A stretch of DNA of 64,000 bases from Acanthochromis polyacanthus (taxonomy: Eukaryota; Chordata; Actinopteri; Pomacentridae). Positions 11,501 through 35,169 of the stretch are shown here, one piece after another. The notes under the pieces were generated by a model. It was not told the DNA's origin. It searched no databases and saw only the letters and a list, made by a program, of their open reading frames with translations. The translations under genes and the position numbers were made by a program. The stretch's first letter is position 1. The number at the start of each line of letters is the position of its first letter. Location of the stretch: positions 3,830,848 through 3,894,847 of the forward strand of contig NC_067136.1 in assembly GCF_021347895.1 (NCBI RefSeq), given 5' to 3'.

Positions 11501-14500
11501 GCCAAATGAGCCAGTTTTTTGAACGGCTCTTTGAAAGGAACGGCTCACCAAGATCCAGCTCCCCTCAAAGAGCCATAAATCCCATCTCTACAGGACGGTA
11601 CGTGGTCAACTCGTGCGTATTCAAACTCGTGCGTATGCAAACTCGTGCGTATAGGAAAAAATAAGCAATTACGGTTAAAAATTAGATTAGGGGTGAGAAA
11701 GGTTAGGGTTAGCAAAAGAAAACAGGGGTAGGACTAAAGAAAGAGCAAATAGAAAAACATAAAATAAGGAATGAGTGGTTAGGGTTAGGGAAAAGTAAAC
11801 AGGGGTAAGGATCAAAAGAAAAAGGGTAAGAGAAGAAAGATAAAATAAGGGTTACGAGGTTAGGGTTAGGGAAAAAGAAACAGGGGTAGGGATAGAAATA
11901 GAAATAATAAAACACTGATTTTTCATTCACTCAATAAGCACGATGTTGGAAGACGCACAAATTTGCATACGCACGAGTTGACCAGTATTCAGCAGGACTC
12001 TGATCATACATGTAAAGTTTCAGGCAGATTGGAGCATGTTCAGGGCATTTACACAGCATTTGAAATTTCATGGCGAAGGATCAAAATTCCAGAGGCTGCC
12101 AAGGACACGCCCTTTGACTTTGGAAAAAGATTTTAATAACTTTGGATCATTAAGGCCTCCTGTATGTACTGGCCCAATTGGAGGTGAATTGGAGTTTCCC
12201 CCTAGGAGGAGTTCGCTCTAGAAAAAAATGAAAAATGGGCAAAATCTGACATTCAATGCAAAATAGCTCACTTCCTGTTGGGTTTGGAATGTGGCTGTCA
12301 CTGACTTTTTTGTTCAGCCTGATGTGCTGCATATGTGTACCAAATTTGGTAGATACACCCCCTGTCAAAAGTTGTAGGACGGGTTCTACTTTATTTGAAT
12401 GAGAAAGTGTCCTCAAACTTTTGACAGGGGGTGTATGTTGCTTCTTGGAATAGATGTGGTCTTTTGTTGAAGGAAGTCATTGCTGTGATTAGATTGGGAG
12501 CCATTATGTCCAGGTAATGATAATTGTTCTTTGGGGTTAGGGTTAGGTAAAGGGTTAGGGTTAGGCCTAACCCAAAACTTATAAATATGATCTCTGATTG
12601 CTGTTCGGGGAGATTCATTTGGCCGGATTCTCCCAGACAGTCTCTGTCTGATCGATGCTGCTCTTCCTTATAATAAACTTATTATTAAGCAAGTCAGTGT
12701 CAACGGACATTTCTTCTCCACCTGCACTTCACGGACATCAGAGAAACTACACTTTCTCTTTTTTTTATTAAATATTCTTAGTACTTCACTGGGTCATCTT
12801 AACTCTTTGCCTATACTCTCTCAGTCTCTCTGCTCGGCTTTTTGCCATTTTTGTGTTTTATCACACTAGATAATATCAATCTAAATCCTTCACCTTGCCT
12901 TTCAAAGAATTCCAAATATCTATTTAAACTAAAATATTTTGGAAATTGGCAAAAATCATTAAAATGTTATTTTCATGAACTGAAATTTAGGAGTTAGAGG
13001 TTGAACCAGCCACCTCCCAATAGAAAGTGACATATAAGAGGATTTTTTAAAGATATATTCAGTTTGATGGTATCTCAATGAATGTCTTGTGATAAAAAAG
13101 ATCACAACATGATATTAGTATGTATGCAAGGTCTGAACACTTCATTGTTTTTGAAATTTCATCGTGGGACAACAATCTTAATCAGTTCAGTAGAATGGCT
13201 CATGTACAATTTGTTAAACAGTGTTTTAGAAAGTGTACAGAATGACACAGAAATGTTTTTGGAGCTGATATGTAAAGTTTCACTACTACAAACTGAATAT
13301 TCACTGTTAAACTGTGGTGGTTCTACACGGGGTCCAACATGGACCAGTGTCTCTGTCCAAATATCACTAAATGATTCATAAACAGATCACTTTAAAAGCG
13401 TGATCAGCGCTAGATCTGAAACCGAAAGTAAAGAGGTTCACCCAAACTGCAGCTGTGTCTCGGTGCTGTCTGCCTCCTGGACATCTGGTTCTGGTTTGAT
13501 ACAGATTTTGGAGAAAGGGGAAGCTGCTTTTTAAACACACACAAGTCAGCAGAATGATTTCACCTCGCAAAGTGACTTTGTTGCAAACATGACAGTGTTA
13601 CTGTAGTTTCTCATCTGACAATGAAATCATGTTTGAAAATGTCCTGTGTTGAAGATTTTGGTCACTGAGTTCATTAAAGAAGATAAAATTAAGAAAACAA
13701 GAACTCCTCTGACCAAAACCTATGACTTGTAATATAAATTATTGGGAAAAAATATGATGTACAGTTAGACTTTACATAAAAAGAAACATCTTCTGTGATC
13801 AAAAGGTCCATCTGCTGTTTTTTAATGGACATTTTATTCACATTTATTGAGCATTTTTCTGAATATTAAATAAAATTGGTAAATCCTCAACTAACACAAT
13901 ATAATACTAAGTATAGCTGTTTGATGGTTGCTGTCACTGTACTGGAACTATCTGTCATCTAGTTATCATGATGCTTCTGGGGCTTTTTCATGTCATTTTA
14001 TGCGTTGTCTTGAAAAACAACAACTTTTATCCTTAAACTGACATATTTATTTCATTTGTTAAGCTAAAAATATACCCAAAACCCTAAAAAATGTAGAAAA
14101 GACACAAAATATGCACAACCCCACACGTGTTTAAGCAGAAGTGACATTTCCCTTCATTTTTTTTACATTTAAGTGGATGTTCTTCAGGAATATTGATGGT
14201 TCTAAAAGATATCCAGCTCAAAAGTACCCAATTTTACAATCTGCAAACTTCCATTCTGATATTACACAACACACCTTTAGATTATTGATCAGTATGAAAT
14301 AAGAATAAAAATAAGGTAATTTAAATGTGAGATCATCGGTCATGAACTCTGATTCTACAATAATTAGTGTCTTCAAGATCTGGAAACTTAGTGTTTTATC
14401 TGATCCAGATGTTGGAGATCTTTGATGATCTAGAATCTGATTGGTGGATGACTTATGTTGCTCAGATGTACAATGATATTTCCAATCAGTATGTTCCTTG

Positions 14501-17500
14501 GTACATTTAACATGTGATTTATTTCAGTTTTCAGAACTTCATGATGCTTCGTCTAAACCATGGACTCAGCTCAGTTCCTTCACAGCTTTAGTTTTCCTTC
14601 TTCTAACACAAAACTGTTCAGGTAACCGACACACACCATCAAAATGTACATTTAAACACAAAGATGATTAAATATGGAAGCTGCTCAGTGACATCTTATA
14701 GAAGAACGTTCTAAAATATGTTTCCTCAACAAAAACGCCACTAGTAGTCATTTGTTTCCTGCCTTTAAAAGCTGTAATATCCCAACCTGCTTTTCTCCAG
14801 GTCTTCCCCAGGTGGTCGGTCCGTCTCAGCCGGTCCTGGCAACGGTTGGTGATGACGTTATTTTGTCGTGTCGGCTGGAACCTGCCGTTGATGCTTCAGA
14901 CATGTCCATAGAGTGGTCCAGAGAAGACCTAGACCCTTCATATGTCTATGTGTGGTGGGATAAAGAGGAACTGGAAAGTTCCAAACATCCTGATTATAAA
15001 GGAAGAACTTCATTGTTATTTAGTAAACTGGAGTTTGGAGACGTTTCACTGAAAATCTCCAAAGTGAAACTGTCTGATAAGGGAAAATACAGATGCTTCA
15101 TTCCTACACTGGGTGAAGGATCTACTGTTGAACTGGTTGTTGGTGAGTTAATACTGAAAGTTCAAGACTCAGATAATTGAGGTTTGTCAGGTTTTCTAAA
15201 CATATTTCTGTGTATGATCAGAACAAAGACTGTAGGAATGAGTCAGTGCTCCAGTTTTAGGGTTTGTTTATGAGTGCAGGTCAGACAGAGTGAGAGATTT
15301 TACAGTCAGTTAACTGATTGATCCACATTCTAGCAGTTTCTCAGGTCGGTTGTTTCTTTCTAATCCATGTCATCATCTCTGTGGAGGTGATGTCCTTTTT
15401 TTGATCAGGTCAAATAAAACAGAACCTAGATCACATAAACTCATCCCTTATAGGAAAACAGAACAAAGGCATCACAGCAGCAGCATTTTACAATTTAAAA
15501 CTACTTTAGCGCCAGAAGATTCACATGTGCTATTTGTCAATGACAAAATAGGTTTTTGTGAATTTTGATATAATTAATTCAGATCTCCTTCAGGTTAGAT
15601 ACTCAGCATATGTAGTTTATTCATTTACTAAATAATTCAGACTCTTTGTTGTAGCTCCAGATTGCAGTCAGTTTTAAATCATCCTTCAGATGAATCGAGA
15701 ACTAGACTGGAGTCCACTGTAGCAAACTGAACTGACTGGACATAGTTTAAGTTGAAGGAAGTTTCTGCTGTTGATCAAACCATGGTGAGGTAAAGATCAG
15801 AGAAGAGGGTATAAACCATTTCTAAATAGTTTCCAGGAGCCTGGAGGCCTCAATAACTGAAAAACTACCAGGACTCTTGATGGCATTAGCTGTCCAACCA
15901 AACTGATAAAATGAGAAAGTTCTGTTCGAGGAAACCAACAGTCCCTTTAACAGAGTTTATCTAAGAAGGGTTGAAGCTTCAACTACCAGCATATATTTCT
16001 CATTCATTTTATTGCATTACTGTTCATATGTCAGATGGATTCAGCAACCAGGTAACCCAAAAATTGAAGAAAAACTTCACCATGTTCTAAAAGATTGTGT
16101 TTTAAACCAAACCATTAAAATGTCCTCAACCTAACCAAACAGTTTTGGTGCATAAACTCAACCAAGCCTCTAATAAGTAGCTATTGTTTTAAACGTGATG
16201 TTGTCCTGAGCCTGAGTACTTTTGGTGCCTAAATATAATCAAACTAATGGAAATTATAGAAAAGTCCAACAACAATGTTCCAAACCCAGTCTCCATGTTG
16301 AAGGTCTAGTTGTTGACCTTTAGTCCCCTCATACTTCTTCAAGCAACACAGTCTACTCAACATTACATTCCTTTACAACTAAACTGTATTCTAAATTAAG
16401 TTTTTTCAATGTAATTTCTGACCTGTAATGTTAAAGGAGGAAAAGGCAACCAGAAAGTCCAAATTAGGAGGTAAGACTGGTAAATGGAGGCATAAAAGAG
16501 CAACCAGATTTTAACCAAAAAGATTGTAATCCATGTTACAACTTTCAGTTTTGCCTTGCTTTTTGATTCAGTTTAGGTAAGGAAATAAAAAACTATGAGG
16601 TTGAGAATTAGCACACTCTATCAGACATTGTTTACATATTGGAAATTTGGTTTAGTTTAATCATCAGGGTTTGGGGAAAAATCATCTTTTGGGGGAAAAT
16701 CATGGTTTGGATTAAAATGCAAATCTTTTACTACATATTTTTGTCCCAGTCTGATACATGACTGGTTGGCTGAAGAGAAGCAAAAAAGCAAGCATTAAAA
16801 TACATGACAAAGATATGTTGATTTGTGAAACATGACAAACAAATGTAATTTAGTGGAATAATTTCCCGTCAAGGGTTACACAGTGGGCTAGTGGTTAGCA
16901 CTTTCGCCTTGCAGCAAGAAGATCCCGGTTCTAATCCCGGGATGGGCCTGGGATCTTTCTGCATGGAGTTTGCATGTTCTCTCTGTGCATGCGTGGGTTT
17001 TCTCCGGGCACTCCGGCTTCCTCCCACAGTCCAAAAATATGCTGAGGTTAATTGGTTACTCTAAATTGCCCGTAGGTGTGAATGTGAGTGTGATTGTGTG
17101 TCTGTATATGTATCCCTGTGACAGACTGGTGACCTGTCCAGGGTGTCCCCTGCCTTCACCCGAGTCAGCTGGGATAGACTCCAGCACCCCCCATGACCCT
17201 AATGAGGATAAAACGGTGTATAGAGGGTGGATGGATGGAAGTTCCCCTCAACCAGAGTAGACAGACAGGGATTCATGTTACAGGTAGTTTGTATTCAACC
17301 TGACAAAATCTGTAGTTCACTTTATATTAAATGCCTCATTATTTTATGTTTTATGGTTTCAGAGGATGTGTTTCTGTCCCAGTCCAGTTACATCCTGATT
17401 ATAGTTGGGTCAGCTGCTGCCTTCATCCTCTTAATTCTAGCAGTTGTTTTTTTTGTTCGCACAACAAGACAAAACAGTAAGTCACATTAATATAAAACTG

Positions 17501-20500
17501 TTGACCTTTATAAAGTATTGAGATTTTAATGGAAACTGATATGAGAGGTTTAAATTCATGATAAAAAATTATCTAGACCATCGTTCTTTCTGTATTTAAA
17601 TACTGATTATTCTGTTTCCTCAAAGGGAAAAGGACGACTTTGGTAAATGAAAAGCAAGAAGAGCTTGAACTAGTAAGTACAGAAACAGAAGTTTGACTGC
17701 TGGTAGATGAAGAAAGACACCAAGATGAGGAGATGACAGAAAGTAAAGTTTGATGTAAATAAACAATTATGGAAAAAAGGAAGAAGGTTTGTGTAAATTT
17801 AAATATTTTAAATTTGAGCATAAATCAGTCAGTGAAGGTCAGTAAAAGGAAGTAAAGTTTGGAAACATTGTGGTGTCTCTTCCACTGCAGAAACATCCAC
17901 ATCCATCATTCTGAAAGCAACAATTATCTTCCTATACCACTAAACTACATTCTCATTTTTCACACAAATCTATTTTCTCACTAGAATTCTCAGACTGTGA
18001 CGTTGTAGGAAAAGTTTAGAGTTTGAAAGAGCCACAAAGTTTCCTGAAGAAGACATAAAACAGAAACAGGACTTTCATCCAGGAGACCAGGATTCATGTT
18101 CCATGTGGAACCTTTATTCTGACACTTTGGTTTCACTTTCATTCACTGCTTGGTTACATTTCTGCAACCAGAACTCTGCAGTTAGAAAAACACCATGATT
18201 TGGGTTCAAATATGAACCTTTCAGAACATGTTTGAAGACTTTCCTCCATTTTCTCTGTTACCAGGTTGACAAGAAATAAAAGAAAAGATGTTGATTAGAA
18301 ACATATTAGTGAGAATCAAACATGTAGTTTAGTTAAATATGAACATGATTGTTGAGAGACAGAGTTACCTGAATTAAAATAAGGTGATAAAGTGAATGTT
18401 CCAAGCAGCTGGTTCAGAGGAGAACTTACTCACCATCTAAAGCTACAGAAACAGAGATTTAAGCAGAACTCAGCTATGTTACATGAACATGCTTTTAATG
18501 AGTCTCCAACCAATCAGAAGTCACACATTAATGTCATGTACAGATGTGTTCAGATAAATATATTATTTTGTCTCTGTCTTGTCTCCAGGTCCAGGGTGAG
18601 AAACAGAAGTTTCTGTACACCAAAAGAAGTTTGATAGATGAGAAGCTGAAGTTGATGAAGACTGAGAGGAAACTGAATAATAAGATCCAGAACAAGATCC
18701 AGGAGGTTCATGTTTTCTCTCAAATCATTGATCTGCTCTCATCTCTCTTCTCTTTTCATATAATACTGGTCTGTTGTTGAGACCAAAACAACTTCAAATA
18801 TCCAGAAGAACAAGACAACAAACAGCTGTTTTCAGATTCAGTTCCACTGTGATCTCTAATTCTGATTTTATTTTCATGTTTGGGGAAAAAAATGAAACTA
18901 GTTCTCAGACAAAGTGGAACAAGTTTGAAATCAGTTCCTTCTAAGGTGAACATTCTTCTTTAAAATCAGAAACTAAAACAGAACATGTGTTTGTTTATTT
19001 GCAGCTGGATGAAATGAACTTTGATACCAACTCTGACCCTACTGGGAGTGATGAGAAGAATCTACAGGAAGAGGTGAATGTCACCATCAAAACCTTTTTC
19101 AATCAATGACTGATATCTCTACTGAACTCACTGTGATGTAAAGTTCTAGCAGGAAAGTTAACTAGTTCACTGTTTATCAGATTAATGAAACGTCGTTAAC
19201 TTTCTACAGAATCAGATCAAAATGTTAAATTGATGTAAACTATTAACAGTGAAACTGACTGGTGTCTATGAACTGAGTTACATTTGAGCATAAATCTAAA
19301 TGATCTTGAACACAGAATAAACTTCAACAGTCCAGTTTGTTCACTGTTACTTTCTGTTATAAACCACTAAAGAAACATCAACATCCATCAGTCTGAAAGT
19401 CCAATAATGTGACAAACACACAGAAGAAGTCACCATCTAAAGCTACAGAAACAGAGATTTAAGCAGAACTCAGCTATGTTACATGAACATGCTTTTAATG
19501 AGTCTCCAACCAATCAGAAGAAAGAATCTTTCCACCAATCATGTCATGTGTATCTGTGCTTCAATACATAAACTGTCTTTTTATTCTGTCTCCAGTTAGA
19601 GAAGCTCCAGGATGAGAAGCAGAAGTGGATGAAGACTGTTGTAAACCTGAAGACAGAACTCCAGAACATGAACCAGGAGGTTTATCTGCTGTCATCTCTC
19701 TTCTGTCTCTTTTCATAAGAAACTGATTTGTTGTTGGGAACAAGACAACTTCAAACATCCATAAAAACTCATTTAAACATTTAATAAGTGAGACTGAAGT
19801 CAAGTTTGACTGCAGCAAAGTTTAATGTGATCACATTCCTCCTGTGTTAATGTGTTACTGAGCAGCAGGTTTAATGTTCATAGAAATATCAGACTTATTA
19901 TCAGACTATTAGACATTTAATCTGAACTCAACCTTTTGAATGACCACAAGTTTAGTCACATCTTCCAATGAATTAGAAACAAGAATTCAGTTAAATCTTG
20001 TGAGTTCATTGACTCAATGACATGAACTTGATCGTCCAGTGAGAGAAGATTTGAGAAACTCTTCATTTTATTGATGAGACTTTTAAGGAAATGTTTCTGT
20101 TGTATCAGATCCTTTAGAGGAATCCCACTTTGAGGTCTTCACTTTTCAGTTTAGGTTAACGCTCTGAACCCCAGAAGCTGCTGGTGGGTTTGAAATACAT
20201 GTTATTAAAAAGATAATTCATTTTTAGCCAGAAGCTGTAAAAACAAACAGAAAGAACCTTTAAGTTTTCCAGTTTCCAACAGTCCTTGAACTATTCATGT
20301 GTCAAATGATCCAAATCTGAGCTTAAAATCCAGATTTAATCAGAATCACTTTGTTCCACATTTCATTTAAAACTTTAAACCATTTGCTCTCACCAGAATA
20401 TGTTAAAAAATAGAATAAAATAAATCTGGACTGCATTGTAAAACCATGAAACAATGAGTGACTTCCTGCTTCCACACACCTGAATAACTGACCTGTGTGT

Positions 20501-21200
20501 TGTTTCTCAGCTGAAGCTGGCAGGACCCATAACTGTAGAAGAGGTCCATCAATACGGCCTCTACATCCGTCTCAAGAACATTTCCTCTGAGGTAATGTTG
20601 TTTACATGTAGATGAACCTTCTGAATACTGTGTAAACATGAACAATAAGTTTTATATCAATATGATGATCAAATATATCCACAGATATTCTAAATGGTTC
20701 ATTAAATAACAGCTAATGCTGTTAACATCAGAGTGTATTTTGTCTGTAGGTCAACATGTAAAGAGGTCATCATTTTATTTGTGGACACCATGTATGAAAC
20801 ACACACTGGAGATTATTTTGGTGTCTAATTTTGCTTTTACAGGAGATAAAACTGGGAGGCTGGAGGTTTGAACTACAGATAAACAACAGAGAACCAGACG
20901 TATTGATGTTTGAAGAGTCATTAAAACTTCAGGTGGAAGAGATTCTCACTGTGAGTCTGAACTTTTCAATTCATGTTAGACTTGTACTTTTCAAAACTTC
21001 TTTGTCATTTTTTACAGATAAGGAGCCTCTTCTCGTCCAGCAAACATGCTGATGGTGTTGATCTGCTGTGGTCAGAACTAAAGAACTGGAGGCCTGAAGA
21101 CAATCTGCAGATGAACCTCATCAGCAACAAAAGATCTTCAGACTGCTGTGATGTAAATAAACATGTGAAACATCATTTTTTATTTCTGCATTTAAAGTGA
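7288..21200 (+). CDS. Gene B: IgV-TM-coiled-coil-lamin-tail receptor, C-terminus frameshifted
   Basis: Predicted exons are 7288-7296, 14528-14621, 14801-15142, 17363-17476, 17626-17672, 18589-18705, 19005-19073, 19596-19679, 20511-20591, 20843-20950 and 21018-21200, giving 415 aa. Only the ATG in the 9-bp exon puts the signal peptide (FTALVFLLLTQNCS) and the V exon in one frame; ATGs inside exon 2 hit stops or are out of phase. Domains: signal about 1-34, V about 35-148, TM about 160-185, coil about 187-292, LTD from 293. Relative to C, a 4-nt deletion near 21134 shifts the last codons, so the protein ends HLHLK rather than IFRLL. The LxAGK turn of the LTD is also changed (LQVEE). Intron 1 is swollen to 7.2 kb by transposons. 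Function unknown; may be degenerating. Confidence 0.75.
8965..9430 (-). mobile_element. Rex1/Babar-type LINE relic (3' end)
   Basis: Read on the minus strand, the stretch gives a broken protein with VSCFMLQSAGEVV, RYLERW, ILH-like and RFRKSFLSSAVKLFSSKLNR. This matches my recollection of the C-terminus of the Rex1 reverse-transcriptase protein in fish. It ends in the GAATCAGAATCAGAATCAC tail at 8977-8997, typical of such elements. Frameshifts and stops make it inactive. It lies in intron 1 of gene B. Confidence 0.65.
9627..9704. mobile_element. 78-bp palindromic MITE, copy 1
   Basis: Begins CACCCCCTGTCAAAAGTTTT and ends with the near-perfect inverse, AACTTTTGACAGGGGGTG. The right flank is TA; the left flank is TT, a degraded TA. 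Its whole sequence is nearly the reverse complement of 12356-12433. Probably a Tc1/mariner-type miniature element. Confidence 0.7.
9740..11590 (+). mobile_element. hAT DNA transposon remnant with 8-bp target duplication
   Basis: The element starts TAGTGTTGTGACG and ends with the inverse of TAGAGATGGGATT, flanked on both sides by CAGGACGG (9732-9739 and 11591-11598), the 8-bp duplication expected for hAT. Both ends are rich in GAACGGCTC motifs. Near 11168-11350 the plus strand carries a frameshifted BED zinc finger (SIWMHFSLV, GKCSICQKKYF, then NNLHRHLKTQH). No catalytic domain remains, so it is a deletion derivative. Confidence 0.85.
10270..10338 (+). CDS. Candidate first exon in hAT element with PIP-box-like motif
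   Basis: ATG-initiated 23 codons ending exactly at CGT|GTAAGT. It encodes a basic N-terminus followed by QKTLHSFF, which matches the PCNA-interacting-peptide consensus QxxLxxFF. A second possible exon, 10716-10780, ends at GTAAGG and is open in one frame. It may be the N-terminus of the hAT protein or a captured host exon; no transcript evidence is available. Confidence 0.4.
11603..11984. mobile_element. 382-bp TIR element with internal TTAGGG-type repeats
   Basis: Ends are TGGTCAACTCGTGCGTAT and its inverse (ATACGCACGAGTTGACCA). The left end repeats ACTCGTGCGTAT three times. The interior has three units about 80 bp apart (11701, 11779, 11859), each with GGTTAGGGTTAG followed by AAACAGGGGTA. 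No coding sequence. Target duplication not clear. Confidence 0.65.
11990..12250. repeat. Dispersed repeat fragment
   Basis: Moderately GC-rich text (GGCAGATTGGAGCATGTTCA..., CACGCCCTTTGACTTTGG..., GGATCATTAAGGCCTCCTG) that I recognise as a common non-coding fish interspersed repeat. A related fragment starts near 43875. No ORF of note. Confidence 0.4.
12356..12433. mobile_element. 78-bp palindromic MITE, copy 2
   Basis: Same family and same length as 9627-9704 but in the opposite orientation. Flanked by TA on both sides (12354-12355 and 12434-12435), which supports a TA target. A second TTAGGG-like tract, GGTTAGGGTTAGG, lies just beyond at 12535-12570. Confidence 0.75.
12600..13180. other. 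Unassigned intronic sequence (gene B intron 1)
   Basis: Contains an LTR-like stretch (CTTCCTTATAATAAACTTATTATTAAG, split here as CTTCCTTATAATAAACTT then ATTATTAAG, near 12664-12690) but no convincing boundaries. From about 13190 the sequence again matches intron 1 of genes C and D. I see no gene. Confidence 0.35.
14801..15142 (+). CDS. Ig V-set exon of gene B
   Basis: 342-bp phase 1-1 exon between CTCCAG and GTGAGT. Cysteines in LSCRLEP and KYRCF, tryptophan in IEWSR, GRTSLLF and SDKGKYRCF are all present. Near-identical to the gene C exon, so the duplication is recent or the exons have been converted. The preceding signal-peptide exon is 14528-14621. Confidence 0.9.
16872..17250 (+). mobile_element. 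SINE-like repeat with tRNA-like head
   Basis: The head has an A-box-like TAGTGGTTAGCA and a B-box-like GGTTCTAATCCC. The well-known fish repeat body follows (GGAGTTTGCATGTTCTC, GGTTTTCTCCGGGCACTCC), ending in GGATGGATGGA. Gene C lacks it at the equivalent intron position (about 29385), so it inserted after duplication. It is not a tRNA gene. Confidence 0.65.
17363..17476 (+). CDS. Transmembrane exon of gene B
   Basis: 114-bp phase 1-1 exon encoding EDVFLSQSSY, then a hydrophobic span IIVGSAAAFILLILAVVFFV and RTTRQN. The GTAAGT donor leads to exon 17626-17672 (RKRTTLVNEKQEELEL). Confidence 0.85.
18589..19679 (+). CDS. Coiled-coil exons of gene B
   Basis: Three phase-0 exons, 18589-18705 (VQGEKQKF..., 39 codons), 19005-19073 (LDEMNFDTNSDP..., 23) and 19596-19679 (LEKLQDEKQKW..., 28). 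The first and third end at weak donors, GTTCAT and GTTTAT, but both are conserved in gene C and keep the frame. The first and third are highly charged, helix-prone and heptad-like. The middle one is a short acidic linker. Confidence 0.65.
20511..21200 (+). CDS. Lamin-tail-domain exons of gene B
   Basis: Exons 20511-20591 (81 bp, VEEVHQYGLYIRLKN), 20843-20950 (108 bp, LGGWRFELQ...EEILT) and 21018-21200 (IRSLF...WSELKNWRPED...). All are phase 0. The order and spacing of VEEV, GxxIRLKN, LGGW and ILT|I fit the LTD. The final exon is shifted after ISNK compared with gene C. Confidence 0.7.
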
Positions 21201-22966
21201 GCCTTTGTTTTTTATAAATATCAATTATCAACATTATTTTTTATCATTTGTGTTTTATTTTCTAAAACTTGTTTTCAAATGTCCATTTTGTATTTTTATC
21301 TCAATAATTCATGTTTAGTTCTGTGTAAAACTCATCAAGTTTGTTGTTTTATCAAAGTTGTAATGAACAGAAGATACAAAAGAAAAGACCAGAAATATGT
21401 ACAACATTAAAACAATCAGAACAAAATGTCTTCTTCAGATTAAAGTCAGTTTTTAGTTTCACCTCCTTTTGCTGTTCTTCAAACTTCATGAGTCGACTGT
21501 CTTCAGGTTTTCTTCAGTAATCTTGTATTTTATTCAATAAATCTTCTTTCACTAAAGATAATTCTTCTTTCATCTTAAACTGCTTTTATTTTCTTTCTCT
21601 AATGACGTGCCACCATTTCACTAACAAACATTTCATTCTAAATCAGTGATTCCAGCAGCTACAGGCAGAAAAGAGCTTCTGCTGGAAGTTCAGTCCATTT
21701 GTTTGACGTCTGTTTATCCTCATCACATTCAACTGTGCTGTGACTCCAAAGTAAAAATCTAAACTCTGACTCATCATGAACACAGAGTTAGGTTCTGATA
21801 AAACAGTTTAACAACAGCTCCAGTCACTTTAACCAGGTTAAAAACTGCATTATATGAGCTGTGTGGTGTGAAGACTTGGGCCTCCAACTGAAAATGTGCT
21901 CATTAATGCTCATTAATATCTATCACAGCTAATAGTCAACATGTCTGTGTTATTTTTAGCTCAACCAGACGGACAGTTAAGTTAGATTATCCATGTTTTT
22001 GTTCTGTGTTCATTTTTATTCAGTTACTTTCCAACTACTTCAGCTGAAGTTGAATTAAGTCGACAGTATTTTTCATCATATGTGTGACAGACTGAAACGG
22101 AGAGAAAAACATTGAGAAGTTTTCCATGAACAGAAGTCAGTAGGTCAGAGCAGGGACAGTGCAGGTCAGACTGACAGCTCCAGAGAGGACCAGGGTCAGT
22201 CTGAATGCAGCCACAGACCATCATGTGTCCTTTTGTGACTCTGTGATGACATCAGCCATCTTCTACACTGATCTGTTGGAGCAGCAGCATTTCTGCAGGA
22301 AACAGGAAGAGACCGAACAAAGTGGTAAAGAAGACCAGCTCTGTCCTGGGATGTCCCCTCTGGTGGGAGACAGGAGGATGATAGCTGGAAAATGGAAGCT
22401 CAACATCCAGTAGATATTAAACTATTTACATTTTTAACACGTCTACAAAAGATGTTTGACCACGCTGAATGTATTTTCCAACAACTTTCTCCTCTGTTCA
22501 CAGTTTTTTAACCATGCAGCATTTATTTTATTGATCAGGATGTTTGATTTTCCTCTCAGTCTCTCTTGTCTTCTCTCTGAATATTTCATTATTGGTCACA
22601 GTTGAGTCACTGGAGAATCAGTTTTACTGAGGAATTCAGAATTATTAAAAATACTTCCATTGCAAAAGATTTATGTTTGTTGATTTTATTTTAAATGAGA
22701 GAGGTAGAATGAAGTGATTTTCTAAAAATGTCATGATTTTTACAGTTTCTTTTAACCTGTCAGCAGGTTCTGAGGTTCAGAAGGTTTATAAATGTAATAT
22801 CCTTAAATGTATAAATGTAATAGTGTTGAAGTCTGCAGAGTCTCTGTCTTGATTACTGAGTTTCTCCTTCAGTCCAAAGTTCACTTGATATGCTGTTTAT
22901 CTGACAATAAAACAAGTCATCTGATGATGACTCAGCAGTTTCAAAGACGAGGAAACGCTTACAGCC
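21201..22966. other. Spacer between genes B and C, with C leader at its right end
   Basis: 1.77 kb without a supported gene. It holds the 3' flank of B (AT-rich, with many short ORFs of no recognisable family) and, from about 22840, the 5' leader of gene C, which includes AGACGAGGAAACGCTT just before the ATG, as in A and B. Confidence 0.5.

Positions 22967-35169
<12,203 letters not shown>

Noticed and set aside
11700..12570. True telomeric or subtelomeric sequence from the GGTTAGGG runs
   Set aside because: Only short degenerate runs inside a TIR element and an intron; genes and transposons continue on both sides.
16880..16950. tRNA gene
   Set aside because: A- and B-box-like sequences are present but no cloverleaf closes. 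The text is the head of a widespread SINE-like repeat.
22024..22413. Small gene between B and C
   Set aside because: Overlapping ORFs on both strands, no recognisable domain, no clear splice signals, low complexity of evidence.
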